The notes: generated from the sequence alone by a model not told the origin. DNA of 64,000 bases from an uncultured Chitinophagaceae bacterium (GCA_903830285.1 CAIKTE010000153.1:1-64000), one strand, 5' to 3'; positions 32,202 to 41,404 are shown, counted from the first letter of the stretch. Program-made: numbers and translations.

Positions 32202-34493
32202 TTACTGAAAGGCAATACCCACTTTTCGTTCTGTAAGTCTGTCTTTTATCTCATCCAGAATTGCCGGATCATCAATGGTTGAAGGAACAGTGAATGGTGC
32301 TCCATCTGCCATCATACGCATGGTCTTACGCAAGATCTTACCACTTCTTGTTTTCGGTAATCGTTTCACCAATAATGCATTTCTGAAGTATGCAACCGCA
32401 CCGATCTGATCTCTTACCAATTGCACCAATTCATTTTCCAGTTCCAATTCTTCATTATGGTGATTATCCTTCATCACTAATAAACCAATGGGTCTTTGTC
32501 CGCGTAACTCATCCGCAATACCGATCACTGCACATTCTGCAATGGCAGGGTGGCGGGCTATAATTTCTTCCATTTCGCCGGTGCTTAAACGATGACCGGC
32601 AACATTGATCACATCATCGATCCTTCCCATGATAAAGAAATAACCTTCTTTATCTAAATGACCGCCATCACCTGTTAAATAGTATCCCGGAAAATGATAG
32701 AGATAAGATTCCTTGAACCATTCGTCATTTTTCCATAAAGTAGGTAAGCATCCCGGAGGTAATGGTAATTTAACGGCAACAAAACCTTCTTCATTATCTA
32801 CCGTGATCACTGATCCGTCATCTTCCAATATTCTCACATCGAATCCGCAAATAGGTTTACCGGCGCTTCCTGCTTTTGCAGGCATTTGTTCAATGCCTGT
32901 CATGATGCCCAACATCGGCCAGCCGCTTTCTGTTTGCCACCAATGATCGATAACCGGGATTTGCAAAAGATCATTCACCCAGTGATAGGTTGCGGGATCG
33001 CAGCGCTCTCCTGCAAGGAATAATGTTTTAAGATGTGAGAGATCTTTATTCTTCATCAATAAGCCATCGGCATCTTCTTTTTTAATGGCACGAATAGCAG
33101 TGGGTGCCGTGAACATGGCTTTTACTTTATGTTCAGCTGCCACACGCCAGAATTCGCCTGCATCAGGCGTTCTTACCGGTTTCCCTTCAAATAAGATAGT
33201 ACTGCATCCCTGGATCAACGGTGCATAAACAATATAACTATGACCAACAACCCAGCCCACATCACTGGCTGCCCAGAACACATCACCTGCTTCAACATTG
33301 TAAATATTTTTCATGCTGTATTTTAATGCAACAGCATAACCACCCGTATCTCTAACAATGCCTTTAGGTTTACCCGTTGTACCGGAAGTATATAATACAT
33401 ACAGTGGATCGGTTGATAGTAATGATACATAATCCGCCGGAGCTGATCTTTGCATGAGTTCCTGCATATCAATATCTCTTTCATTGCTCATCTCCGATGA
33501 TAATCCTTCTCGCTGATAAATGATCACATGTGCAGGTTTATGAAATGCTTCCATGATAGCATGATCCACCAATGGTTTATACGCAATGCGTTTATCAAAT
33601 TCGATCCCATAAGATGCGGAAATGATCGCCTTTGGTTCGGCATCATCAATTCGGATGGATAATTCATGAGGTGCAAATCCGCCAAATACCACAGAATGAA
33701 TGGCACCGATCCTTGCACATGCCAGCATTGAAATAACAGCCTGTGGGATCATGGGCATATAAACAACTACGGTATCGCCTTTACCGATCCCCAATTCCTG
33801 TAAACCTCCGGCAAGTTTGGCCACTTCATCACGCAGCTCAATGAAATTATATTTGCGGATAGTTTTTGTTACGGGTGAATCATAGATCAATGCCGTTTGT
33901 TCGCCCCTGCCTTCTTCAATATGATAATCCAGGCATAAATATGAAATATTCAATTTCCCATCTTCATACCATCTATATAAACCTTGGTCGTTTTTATTTA
34001 AGATGGTTTTAGGGAATTCGAACCATTTAATATGTCTTGCCTGTTCTGTCCAGAATTCAACCGGCTTTGCAATACTTTTTTTATACTCTGTTTCATAAGC
34101 CAGCTTTACAACAAGTTCAGATTTATTGAGCAGGTCATTTACCTGTTGCATTAAATTCTTTGTGCTGAATGGTTTGCTGATATATAATTCCGCCCCGAGA
34201 TCATATCCCTTTTTAATATCTGCTTCTTTTGTTTTGGCAGAGAGGAAAACAACTTTGCAATGTTCTAAAGACGGGGTACGTTTGATGTACTCACAAATGG
34301 CATATCCATCCACATCGGGCATCATGATATCGAGCAATATCAGATCAGGCATATATTGATTCACTGCACTGAGAGCTTCGGATCCATTGCGTGCGATCAT
34401 GACCTGGTAGCCGCTTTTCTTCATTAAAAACTCGAGCGACATTAATATATACGGATCATCGTCTACCACTAAAACTTTGTGTTGTGAGTTCAT
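32202..34493 (-). CDS. response-regulator receiver domain fused to propionyl-CoA synthetase-type enzyme
   Basis: 763 aa in one uninterrupted frame. Residues 1-125 are a complete receiver: acidic pair Asp11/Asp12 (VLVVDDDPY), phospho-acceptor Asp55 (LILLDIMMPDVDGY), Ser85 and Lys107 (YISKPFS). After a short linker, residues ~133-763 are a full-length AMP-forming acyl-CoA synthetase. Its N-domain begins FWTEQARHIKWF; the P-loop is YVLYTSGTTGKPKGIV; then come GDVFWAASDVGWVVGHSYIV, HWWQTESGWP, YLTGDGGHLDKEGYF, RIDDVINVAGHRLS and the catalytic-Lys end RLPKTRSGKILRK. VRDTGGYAVALKYSMKNIY is typical of PrpE/ACSS3 rather than Acs. There is no DNA-binding domain. It starts 11 bp after the sensor-kinase stop. 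I infer phosphorylation-controlled acyl-CoA synthesis. Confidence 0.93.
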   Translation of the reverse strand: MNSQHKVLVVDDDPYILMSLEFLMKKSGYQVMIARNGSEALSAVNQYMPDLILLDIMMPDVDGYAICEYIKRTPSLEHCKVVFLSAKTKEADIKKGYDLGAELYISKPFSTKNLMQQVNDLLNKSELVVKLAYETEYKKSIAKPVEFWTEQARHIKWFEFPKTILNKNDQGLYRWYEDGKLNISYLCLDYHIEEGRGEQTALIYDSPVTKTIRKYNFIELRDEVAKLAGGLQELGIGKGDTVVVYMPMIPQAVISMLACARIGAIHSVVFGGFAPHELSIRIDDAEPKAIISASYGIEFDKRIAYKPLVDHAIMEAFHKPAHVIIYQREGLSSEMSNERDIDMQELMQRSAPADYVSLLSTDPLYVLYTSGTTGKPKGIVRDTGGYAVALKYSMKNIYNVEAGDVFWAASDVGWVVGHSYIVYAPLIQGCSTILFEGKPVRTPDAGEFWRVAAEHKVKAMFTAPTAIRAIKKEDADGLLMKNKDLSHLKTLFLAGERCDPATYHWVNDLLQIPVIDHWWQTESGWPMLGIMTGIEQMPAKAGSAGKPICGFDVRILEDDGSVITVDNEEGFVAVKLPLPPGCLPTLWKNDEWFKESYLYHFPGYYLTGDGGHLDKEGYFFIMGRIDDVINVAGHRLSTGEMEEIIARHPAIAECAVIGIADELRGQRPIGLLVMKDNHHNEELELENELVQLVRDQIGAVAYFRNALLVKRLPKTRSGKILRKTMRMMADGAPFTVPSTIDDPAILDEIKDRLTERKVGIAFQ

Positions 34494-34504
34494 AGTTCTA
34501 TGCT

Positions 34505-37231
34505 TTAAGAGTTTGGATATGTTGTTTGATGCGGTATTTCTACAATAAAATTGGCCCCCTTACCTTCTACACTTTCCACCCATATTTTTCCCTGATGCAT
34601 TTCTACAATTCTTTTACAGATCGCTAATCCCAGTCCGCTGCCTTCGGGTTTTTTCAATGTTTGATTTTTGGCCTGAAAGAATTTATCGAAAATGAGTTCA
34701 TGTAATTCGGCAGGGATCCCTAAACCATCATCCTTCACAGAAATGCGATAGATATTGTTATGATAAAATGCATCTATCTCAATATTTTTCTTGGCATGTT
34801 TAATGGCATTGGAAGTTAAATTATAAAACACCTGTGAGATGAGATCGATATCGCCTTCCATCAAAGGCATTAATGTTTGCAGATTAAAATGTAAATGCAA
34901 TTGTTTTTCTTTCAATAATTGCTTGGCGCTATCTTCAATTTCGTACAATACTTCTGCAATATCGATGGCAGTTAGATTCAATTTCGATCTGCCGCTTTCA
35001 TAACGTTCCAGATTCAATACCTGTGTGATCAAGTGGCTCAATCTTTCTGTTTCTTTGATGATGGCACCCAGATATTCATTCTTTTGTTGATCAGGTATAT
35101 CGGGATTATCATGAACAATTTCACTTAATGCACGGATAGAAGTTAAAGGTGTACGTAACTCATGCGTAACAGTATACAGGAATTCATCCTTCATTTCATC
35201 GATCTGTTTCAATTGCTGATTCGCGATGCGTAATTCTTCTGTGGCTTTGCTTAATTCGATCGATTTTCTGCGCAGTTCTTTATTTGTTTCTTTCACGATC
35301 TGGCTTTCACGCAAAATATTCAGCACTTCATCGATACTCAATTCTTCTTCTTTCACAACACTCTTTACCATGATACGCGCAGAAGCAGAGCCGATAGCAC
35401 CTGCGAGCATTCGTTCTGCAAAATTCACTAAAGCCGGTTCGGCTTTTCCAGATTCATTCAAATTAATATTATGTCTTCGGGCATACCCCTGTAATAATTG
35501 ATTGGTCCTTTCAGTGCCGATAAAATTATATAGCAATGTTTTCAGATCGGGTATATAAGCTGTTCCTTTCCAGATCACCGAACCTTCTGAAGCCTGTGTT
35601 GAATGTTTATACACATCTACAAACATTTCTGCCTGATACACTTCCTGCGATCTTCTTTCTGTGAATAAAGAAATCCCGATAAAAAAAATGGTATTGAGAA
35701 AAAGGCTCCAGAAGAAACCATGTGTCACAGCATCAAAACCATTCATGCCAAACAGTGCCAATGGTTTTAAAAAGTGAAGATGAAATAATCCATCATTTAA
35801 AATAGAATCACCAATGATGCCCGCGCCTACTATGTAGGGAATGACCAATGTATAGAACCAGACAACAAAGCCGATCAAAATAGCCGTGAGTGCTGCATTC
35901 TTATTGGCCTGTTTCCAATATATCCCGCCAATGATGGCCGGTGCAAATTGTGCCACTGCAGTAAATGATACCAATCCGATCGACACAAGTGAATATTTTT
36001 CTGCGATCGTTCTGTCATACACATACGCCAATAAAATAATTACTATGATGCTCAGTCGTCTGCTGTTGATGATGAAGCTTCGTATATTTTTATCTAAATT
36101 TTTCTTGAATGATGATGAAAGTGACAATAAAGTGGGCATCACTATATTGTTACTGATCATGGTACTTAATGCGATCGTTTCAACAATGATCATACTGCTT
36201 GCTGCAGAAAATCCGCCGATATACACCATCACCGTTAACCAGGTTTTATGTGCCTGCAGTGGTAATGCCAAGACATACGTATCGGCATTTACGGGTTGTC
36301 CGCTGAAAATAATCGAACCGCCAAAAGCAATGGGGATCACGAATATATTGATCACAAATAAATACAAAGGAAACAACCACATGGCTTTATTTAAATCCTG
36401 TTCCTGCACATTTTCAACAACAGATATCTGAAATTGTCTGGGAAGAAACAATACGGCCAGCATAGATAGAAGCATCATGGCGAACATCTGGACATACATA
36501 TTGCTATCATGTACAGTGAACAGTTTTTGAAGAGATGGAATTTGTTCAGCTCTGTGCATCACGTCTCCGAAACCATTGAATAAAAAATAAGTAACGAATA
36601 TTCCTGCCACTATGAAAGCAACAATTTTAATGATAGATTCAAATGCAATGGCGGCAACCATTCCTTCATGCTTCTCTGTTGCATCCACACTTCTTGTCCC
36701 GAAAAATATTACGAATACCGAAAGGCCGATCGCGATATATAATGTATTGTCTTTTAAAATATTTGCCCCTGTTTGCAAAGCACGTGCATTGCCTGTTACT
36801 ATTTCAATACTGCTGCTGATGGCTTTTAATTGAATGGCGATATAGGGTATGATCCCGATCACACATAACAATGTGACCACAATACCGAGTGAAATGTTTT
36901 TTCCATACCGTGTAGAAATAAAATCTGCAATGCTTGTAATACGTTGCATTTTGGAAATGCGGATGATCTTTCGCAATAAAAGCCAGAACAATGGGGCCAT
37001 TAGGGTTGGACCCAGATAAATAAATAAAAACTCAATGCCTGTAGCAGTGGCGCGTCCTACACTTCCAAAAAAAGTCCATGCCGTGCAGTATACAGCCAAT
37101 GACAATGCATAGATGTATGGGTTATTGATGATGCTCTTTTTTCGGGTTGCTCGGTATTCGGCATAATACCCTACTCCAAATAGAAGCAAGAGGTATAATA
37201 CAGAAAATATGATCACCAGATAGTTACTCAT
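34505..37231 (-). CDS. solute:sodium symporter-STAC-histidine kinase (CbrA/CrbS type)
   Basis: 908 aa. Residues 1-~520 form an SLC5/SSS-type symporter with about 13 membrane segments (AVYCTAWTFFGSVGRATATG, TSIADFISTRYGKNISLG, QFQISVVENVQEQDLNKAMW). Residues ~555-640 are a STAC domain (WKGTAYIPDLKTLLYNFIG ... FAERMLAGAIGSASARIM). A coiled coil follows, then HisKA with His690 (THELRTPLTSIRALSEI). HATPase_c has N-box NLTSNAIKHA (~804), DDGLGIP (~834) and GSGLGLAI (~864). CbrA and CrbS proteins have this layout; CrbS controls acs in Vibrio and Pseudomonas. The substrate is probably a small organic acid. Its N-terminus overlaps the small membrane gene upstream and its cognate partner is probably the receiver of the next gene. 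Confidence 0.94.
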   Translation of the reverse strand: MSNYLVIIFSVLYLLLLFGVGYYAEYRATRKKSIINNPYIYALSLAVYCTAWTFFGSVGRATATGIEFLFIYLGPTLMAPLFWLLLRKIIRISKMQRITSIADFISTRYGKNISLGIVVTLLCVIGIIPYIAIQLKAISSSIEIVTGNARALQTGANILKDNTLYIAIGLSVFVIFFGTRSVDATEKHEGMVAAIAFESIIKIVAFIVAGIFVTYFLFNGFGDVMHRAEQIPSLQKLFTVHDSNMYVQMFAMMLLSMLAVLFLPRQFQISVVENVQEQDLNKAMWLFPLYLFVINIFVIPIAFGGSIIFSGQPVNADTYVLALPLQAHKTWLTVMVYIGGFSAASSMIIVETIALSTMISNNIVMPTLLSLSSSFKKNLDKNIRSFIINSRRLSIIVIILLAYVYDRTIAEKYSLVSIGLVSFTAVAQFAPAIIGGIYWKQANKNAALTAILIGFVVWFYTLVIPYIVGAGIIGDSILNDGLFHLHFLKPLALFGMNGFDAVTHGFFWSLFLNTIFFIGISLFTERRSQEVYQAEMFVDVYKHSTQASEGSVIWKGTAYIPDLKTLLYNFIGTERTNQLLQGYARRHNINLNESGKAEPALVNFAERMLAGAIGSASARIMVKSVVKEEELSIDEVLNILRESQIVKETNKELRRKSIELSKATEELRIANQQLKQIDEMKDEFLYTVTHELRTPLTSIRALSEIVHDNPDIPDQQKNEYLGAIIKETERLSHLITQVLNLERYESGRSKLNLTAIDIAEVLYEIEDSAKQLLKEKQLHLHFNLQTLMPLMEGDIDLISQVFYNLTSNAIKHAKKNIEIDAFYHNNIYRISVKDDGLGIPAELHELIFDKFFQAKNQTLKKPEGSGLGLAICKRIVEMHQGKIWVESVEGKGANFIVEIPHQTTYPNS

Positions 37232-37445
37232 CTTTATTGGATCTTGTTTTTTTTCTGTTGGTATCGGCTACCAGCCAAGTAAGAAAAATAGCTGCAAACC
37301 AAAAAATAAAAATGTAAAAATAGAATTGAGGGATGCCTGCAATAAGATCAGAGCCATTGGCCATTTTTAAAAATGGGAAACTGAACAAGAGCATAAAAAG
37401 AATGCTGATAAAAAATAATTTCTGTTCTTTCAGTTTCTCTTTCAT
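37224..37445 (-). CDS. small two-helix membrane protein, partner of the symporter-kinase
   Basis: 73 aa with two membrane helices (FFISILFMLLFSFPFLKM and FYFYIFIFWFAAIFLTWLVA) and a charged Lys/Arg/Asp C-terminus. It overlaps the symporter-kinase start by 8 bp, indicating translational coupling. Many SSS transporters have small partner subunits encoded just upstream (DUF485, DUF3311, DUF4212 types); this one has the same size and topology, though I cannot assign it to one family. First gene of the three-gene signalling operon. TAGATTTTG upstream (~37470) resembles a -7 element. Confidence 0.75.
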   Translation of the reverse strand: MKEKLKEQKLFFISILFMLLFSFPFLKMANGSDLIAGIPQFYFYIFIFWFAAIFLTWLVADTNRKKTRSNKDE

Positions 37446-37531
37446 ATGACGAGTTTACTGCTTTACATGCAAAATCTAATTGTTAGTCTTTTATTGGGAA
37501 TCGAAAAATAATAGACTGACTCATTTCATCC

Positions 37532-37602
37532 AAAAAAGGTAATACTGATCAAGACCAACATCAATGATAATTATCATCTTTATTGGCTCGACCAGTATTA
37601 CC
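37532..37602 (-). terminator. intrinsic terminator separating uptake and signalling operons
   Basis: GGTAATACTG (37538-37547) pairs with CAGTATTACC (37593-37602). Inside is a further palindrome, ATGATAATTATCAT. On the minus strand the stem is followed by six T residues. It ends the porin/MHS/small-protein transcript, so the sensor operon must have its own promoter between 37446 and 37531. Confidence 0.75.
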
Positions 37603-37616
37603 GGCTGTTCTAAGGG

Positions 37617-37880
37617 TTACAATGGTTTTGCATCATAATCATCGAGCTCTTCGCTCACTTCAGGAAGATGATCATAATTTCCTTCCAATGCGTATAAGCC
37701 AAAAAGTATGAATCCTATAGCGATCGGATAAAAGACTCCGATAAAAACTCCCCATTGGATCTGTGTATCGATACCGGGTTTATCATGAATTTGGGAAGTT
37801 GCAGTCTGCAACAGGTAATGAATTGCCAAAGGCCCTAAAATAACCCAAACTAAACCCATGTATTTTTTTAATGCATTCAT
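37617..37880 (-). CDS. small membrane protein beside an MHS transporter (DUF6814-like)
   Basis: 87 aa with two membrane helices (YMGLVWVILGPLAIHYLL and WGVFIGVFYPIAIGFILFGL), a periplasmic loop (QTATSQIHDKPGIDTQIQ) and an acidic C-terminus (PEVSEELDDYDAKP). It resembles a family of small proteins encoded next to MFS transporters in Bacteroidota (I believe DUF6814). It follows the transporter by 32 bp and is probably its accessory subunit. Last gene before the terminator at 37532. Confidence 0.75.
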   Translation of the reverse strand: MNALKKYMGLVWVILGPLAIHYLLQTATSQIHDKPGIDTQIQWGVFIGVFYPIAIGFILFGLYALEGNYDHLPEVSEELDDYDAKPL

Positions 37881-37912
37881 ATTATTTATTTTTTATTGTA
37901 AGAATAATTTGT

Positions 37913-39451
37913 TTAACGGTTTACTTCCGGATCAATTTTATTATTGATATAGATCGCTCCGATAATCATACAAACTGTTGCAACAATTATTGGATACATT
38001 AACCCTGCAACTTTATTATCTGTATAGATCAATGCAAGTAATGTTGCAATGAACGGAGTTAATCCTCCAAATACACCGTTACCAATATGATAAGGCAATG
38101 ACATGGATGTATAACGGATCTTTGTTGGGAACAATTCAACAAGGAATGCCGCAATAGGACCGTACACCATTGTTACATACAGGATCAGGATAAATACAAC
38201 ACCCACCATTTTCCAGTAATCACTGCTACTGATCGTTTTTGAGATCGCTACAATTGGTTTCTTGGTAGTTTTACCCGGAGTTGAATAGGCAGTATCTGTT
38301 TTTGTTAGTATCTGACTCATTCCATCAGTATAAAATGTTTTCGTAACAACTTTACGAATAGAGTCGGTTGTGGATGCAATTAAAGTAACTGTTGTTTTTA
38401 CTTCTTTCTTCTCAACGATCTCTGTTTTATTTTTAATATCAACAGTATCATACAAATTAGTGAAGAGATAATTATAAGACAGCACTGCGAGCAACATACC
38501 GATGATCATGATCCATTTACGTCCGATCTTATCGCTCAATGACGCAAATACAACAAAGAAAGGTGTTGCAAATAAGATAGCCCATATAATAACAGTACGT
38601 GATTGATCAAACTCGACTTTACATACATTCTCAATGAATGATTGTGCGTAGAATTGGCCGGTATACCAAACAACACCTTGTCCCATGGTAGCACCAAACA
38701 AAGCCAGTAAAACCATTTTTAAATTGGCTTTGTGACCAAAACTTTCTTTCAAAGGATTGATGGAAGTTTTCCCTTCAGATTTCAGTTTTGCATATAAGGG
38801 AGATTCCTTCATTTTCAATCTGATATAGATAGATACCACTACCAAAATAATGGAGATCAGGAAGGGAATTCTCCATCCCCAATCATTGAATTTGGCAATT
38901 GATTTAGCAGGATCAGCATCCAGCATGTGACGAGTTAATAATATCACACCTAATGAAATAAACAGGCCCAATGTTGCCGTAGTTTGAATCCATGAAGTAA
39001 AAAATCCTCTTCTGTGAGCCGGTGAATGTTCTGCAACATAAGTAGCAGCACCGCCATATTCTCCACCCAATGCCAAACCTTGTATCAAACGAAGGACTAA
39101 TACGAGTATGGGTGCTAAAAACCCAATATGGTCATAATTAGGGATACAACCAATCGCAAAAGTTGAACCGCCCATTAATACCAGTGTTAAGAGAAATGTG
39201 TATTTACGTCCCACCAGATCTCCTAATCTTCCAAACACCAAAGCGCCGAAGGGTCGAACGATGAAACCTGCAGCGAATGTTGCCAAGGTAGACAGCAAAG
39301 CTGCTGTAGGATTGGTTTTTGGGAAAAATTGATTTGCAATTACAACGGCAAGACTTCCGAAAATATAGAAATCATACCATTCGATTAAGGTTCCTAAAGA
39401 TGATGCTCCGATCACCTTCCAGATACCTTTTGTTTCGTTGTTGTTATCCAT
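37913..39451 (-). CDS. MFS transporter, metabolite:H+ symporter (MHS) subfamily
   Basis: A 512-aa transporter with 12 predicted helices. Signatures are SLGTLIEWYDFYIFG, FGRLGDLVGRKYTF (loop 2-3), RLIQGLALGGEYGGAATYVA, EHSPAHRRGFFTSW and SLSDKIGRKW. The MHS subfamily takes up organic acids such as alpha-ketoglutarate, citrate or shikimate, and proline/betaine. An unusual ~78-residue Thr/Lys-rich insertion (residues ~333-410, e.g. KKEVKTTVTLIASTTDSIRK) sits in the loop after helix 8, probably in the periplasm. It lies between a porin gene and a small membrane protein gene and next to two acyl-CoA synthetase genes, so uptake of a short organic acid is likely. Confidence 0.9.
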   Translation of the reverse strand: MDNNNETKGIWKVIGASSLGTLIEWYDFYIFGSLAVVIANQFFPKTNPTAALLSTLATFAAGFIVRPFGALVFGRLGDLVGRKYTFLLTLVLMGGSTFAIGCIPNYDHIGFLAPILVLVLRLIQGLALGGEYGGAATYVAEHSPAHRRGFFTSWIQTTATLGLFISLGVILLTRHMLDADPAKSIAKFNDWGWRIPFLISIILVVVSIYIRLKMKESPLYAKLKSEGKTSINPLKESFGHKANLKMVLLALFGATMGQGVVWYTGQFYAQSFIENVCKVEFDQSRTVIIWAILFATPFFVVFASLSDKIGRKWIMIIGMLLAVLSYNYLFTNLYDTVDIKNKTEIVEKKEVKTTVTLIASTTDSIRKVVTKTFYTDGMSQILTKTDTAYSTPGKTTKKPIVAISKTISSSDYWKMVGVVFILILYVTMVYGPIAAFLVELFPTKIRYTSMSLPYHIGNGVFGGLTPFIATLLALIYTDNKVAGLMYPIIVATVCMIIGAIYINNKIDPEVNR

Positions 39452-39488
39452 GTGGCAAGTTTTGGTTTTGAATGATTAAGATAAGGTT

Positions 39489-40817
39489 TTAGAATGAGTA
39501 TACTGTTATAAACAAGAATCTTGTATTGGTAACAGAAGTCGTGGTGCCAGCAACTTTTCCGTCACTGCCGGCAGTGCCATAGGTAGCATTGGTTATTTCT
39601 ACTTCTGTGCCGAATCTGAATTTACCTGCAACAAAATCCATTCTCGGAGATACACGCAATACATTGTCGATAGATGCTGCACCCGCAGCTACTGATCTTG
39701 CATAGGATGCAACAGCACCGGTAGCAGAAGCGCCCTCATTTTTTGCATAGCCAAAGAATAAACCAGGAATTACTTTCTTTCCTGTTCCTGCAAGTTCAAA
39801 CCAATAAGAAGTAACGCCCATGGGTTTATAAGTTACGTTTAAAGCCGTACCATATGCCAGATAACCGCCAAACATTAATTGATCATACAAATTTTGACCT
39901 GCAACAAATTCAGCTTTTACAATCACATCTTTTGTTGACAGTTTTGCGTAAGCTTCAAATGTTGTACTATTTACTTTTTCATCGGTAGCTACAGTAGTTG
40001 TACCTGATACGGCTTTTAATGCAGGGCGTAATGATTTATAATCAATTGCTGCACCTGCTAAAAATGTTTTGCTCTTAAATTGCAATTGTGCATGCAGGTT
40101 TGGGATCACTGCGTCATTGATAAATGTTTGGGATGCGGCGGCAGCACCTAATGCGATACCTGTGCTGGAGCCCGGGCTTGTAAATGCTTCTATTTGTGAA
40201 ACTGCAGCTAGTATCAAACTAAGTTGACTGCTCAATTTTTGTGTTAATCGAATCTGCGGATTACGGGCAAATGGCTGAAAGGGCATACCCGTATTAAAAC
40301 TCACTGTTCCCGGAAAGCAATCAGTAACAAACAAGGGGTGCCAGTATTGTCCAAAACCTAATTGTGTAGTTTTCCAATCTAATTTGGCATACGCATGGCG
40401 TAAACGAAATACGTTCTCATTACCATTGGCATTACCAAAAAATTCACCTTCAAATATCCCAGATGTTTTAGCTCCGAATGCATCCGGCCCTGTAATATTT
40501 CCAGTCAAACGAGTGCTGATCGAACTCATCGTAAAAGATGGTGCCGCATTAATGTCTTTGCCGTTGGCATCCAAAGAAACATTCGTAGGATATAAAAGCA
40601 ATTCACCCTGATTGGCGGGCCTTGCTGAAGTTACCTGTCGAGTATCATAGTATACATCGTTGCGTAAAAAGCCGGAAAATTTAATTCCCCATGTTGATGA
40701 GGGGTCAGGTTTTTTTTCAGCGGGTTTGGTTTCAGTGGGTCCTGATGCAGTTTGTGCATTTACTAAACCCACAGCCAGCATCGTGAATACAGGGAAGAAA
40801 AGAGAAATTTTTTTCAT
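39489..40817 (-). CDS. DcaP-like outer-membrane porin
   Basis: 442 aa from the Met at 40817 (MKKISLFFPVFTMLAVGLVNAQ signal peptide; the frame opens three codons earlier). After a Pro/Glu/Lys-rich spacer, a beta-barrel begins: GIKFSGFLRNDVYYDTRQ, FTMSSISTRLTGNITGPDAF, VFRLRHAYAKLDWKTTQLG, FGQYWHPLFVTDCFPGTVSF and QIRLTQKL. It ends in a typical last strand (TRFLFITVYSF). This is the layout of DcaP-type porins that pass dicarboxylates and aromatic acids. It lies 37 bp upstream of the MHS transporter, giving an outer-plus-inner-membrane uptake pair. TATACTAAA ~100 bp upstream (40918-40926) matches part of the direct repeat at 41405. Confidence 0.82.
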   Translation of the reverse strand: MKKISLFFPVFTMLAVGLVNAQTASGPTETKPAEKKPDPSSTWGIKFSGFLRNDVYYDTRQVTSARPANQGELLLYPTNVSLDANGKDINAAPSFTMSSISTRLTGNITGPDAFGAKTSGIFEGEFFGNANGNENVFRLRHAYAKLDWKTTQLGFGQYWHPLFVTDCFPGTVSFNTGMPFQPFARNPQIRLTQKLSSQLSLILAAVSQIEAFTSPGSSTGIALGAAAASQTFINDAVIPNLHAQLQFKSKTFLAGAAIDYKSLRPALKAVSGTTTVATDEKVNSTTFEAYAKLSTKDVIVKAEFVAGQNLYDQLMFGGYLAYGTALNVTYKPMGVTSYWFELAGTGKKVIPGLFFGYAKNEGASATGAVASYARSVAAGAASIDNVLRVSPRMDFVAGKFRFGTEVEITNATYGTAGSDGKVAGTTTSVTNTRFLFITVYSF

Positions 40818-40961
40818 GGCAAGCAATTTTAGTTGTAATAAGGGTTAAGAAATCGTTCACCGAACCTAAAGAGTTTGGCGATGATTACTTGCTTGCCAGG
40901 TATAGATACGGTAATTGTATACTAAAAACCTGCTTTTGAAAGGGGCTAATTATGAGAAGTG

Positions 40962-41384
40962 CTATATATTTTTTAATCTTTCCCACTTTATCATCATGTA
41001 TTTATCTCCCAACTCTGTTATCATCATTCCAGAGTTCCTTAAATTGAGTGGATTAGCCATAAACGTTGACAATTCTGTTAGGGTAAGCACTTTATAGGTA
41101 GGATGATAATCATAGTTTTCCGGTGCTTTTATTTTATACTTTTTCACCCAATTCATTACACTCACATGGCTAACACCGAGAATTCGTTCGATCTCCCTAT
41201 AAGTTACCCCTTCAATGTGCAGTTGCAATGCCTTGATCACATAATACGGGTCGATGCTTTTGCCCTCTTTTTCAACCGAAAAATGATACATACATTTTTT
41301 GCAATGATAGCGCTGTCTCTCTTTCACAATACCACTTTTAGTGATCTCATCGCTTTTACAACGTGGGCAAAATCGCATCTTCAT
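40962..41384 (-). CDS. InsA-like zinc-ribbon/HTH DNA-binding protein (probable domesticated regulator)
   Basis: 140 aa. The N-terminal zinc ribbon is FCPRCKSDEI and RQRYHCKKCMYHF (Cys-x2-Cys ... Cys-x2-Cys). A helix-turn-helix follows (VTYREIERILGVSHVSVMNW), then a basic segment. This is the layout of InsA, the DNA-binding protein of IS1. No catalytic DDE partner or terminal inverted repeats are present, and the last ~45 residues (VLTLTELSTFMANPL ... YMMIKWERL) are not InsA-like. It is divergent from acs, with an 18-bp tandem direct repeat between them. I infer a transposase-derived regulator of acs and perhaps itself. Confidence 0.75.
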   Translation of the reverse strand: MKMRFCPRCKSDEITKSGIVKERQRYHCKKCMYHFSVEKEGKSIDPYYVIKALQLHIEGVTYREIERILGVSHVSVMNWVKKYKIKAPENYDYHPTYKVLTLTELSTFMANPLNLRNSGMMITELGDKYMMIKWERLKNI

Positions 41385-41404
41385 AAGGGCAAGTTATAAG
41401 GGTT

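Noticed and set aside
32009-32215. 68-aa minus-strand frame
   Set aside because: It covers an inverted repeat and overlaps the next gene's end; no recognisable protein pattern or start context.
32202-34493. Receiver and synthetase as two separate genes wrongly joined
   Set aside because: The frame is continuous without a stop. The first ~125 residues have all receiver residues and the rest is a full-length enzyme, and no independent start with a good context is seen at the junction.
35886-36431. 181-aa plus-strand frame with membrane-like text
   Set aside because: Antisense to the symporter helices; hydrophobicity is the mirror of the real gene.
40962-41384. Intact IS1-type insertion sequence
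   Set aside because: Only the InsA-like part is present; there is no InsB/DDE frame, no terminal inverted repeats and no target duplication.
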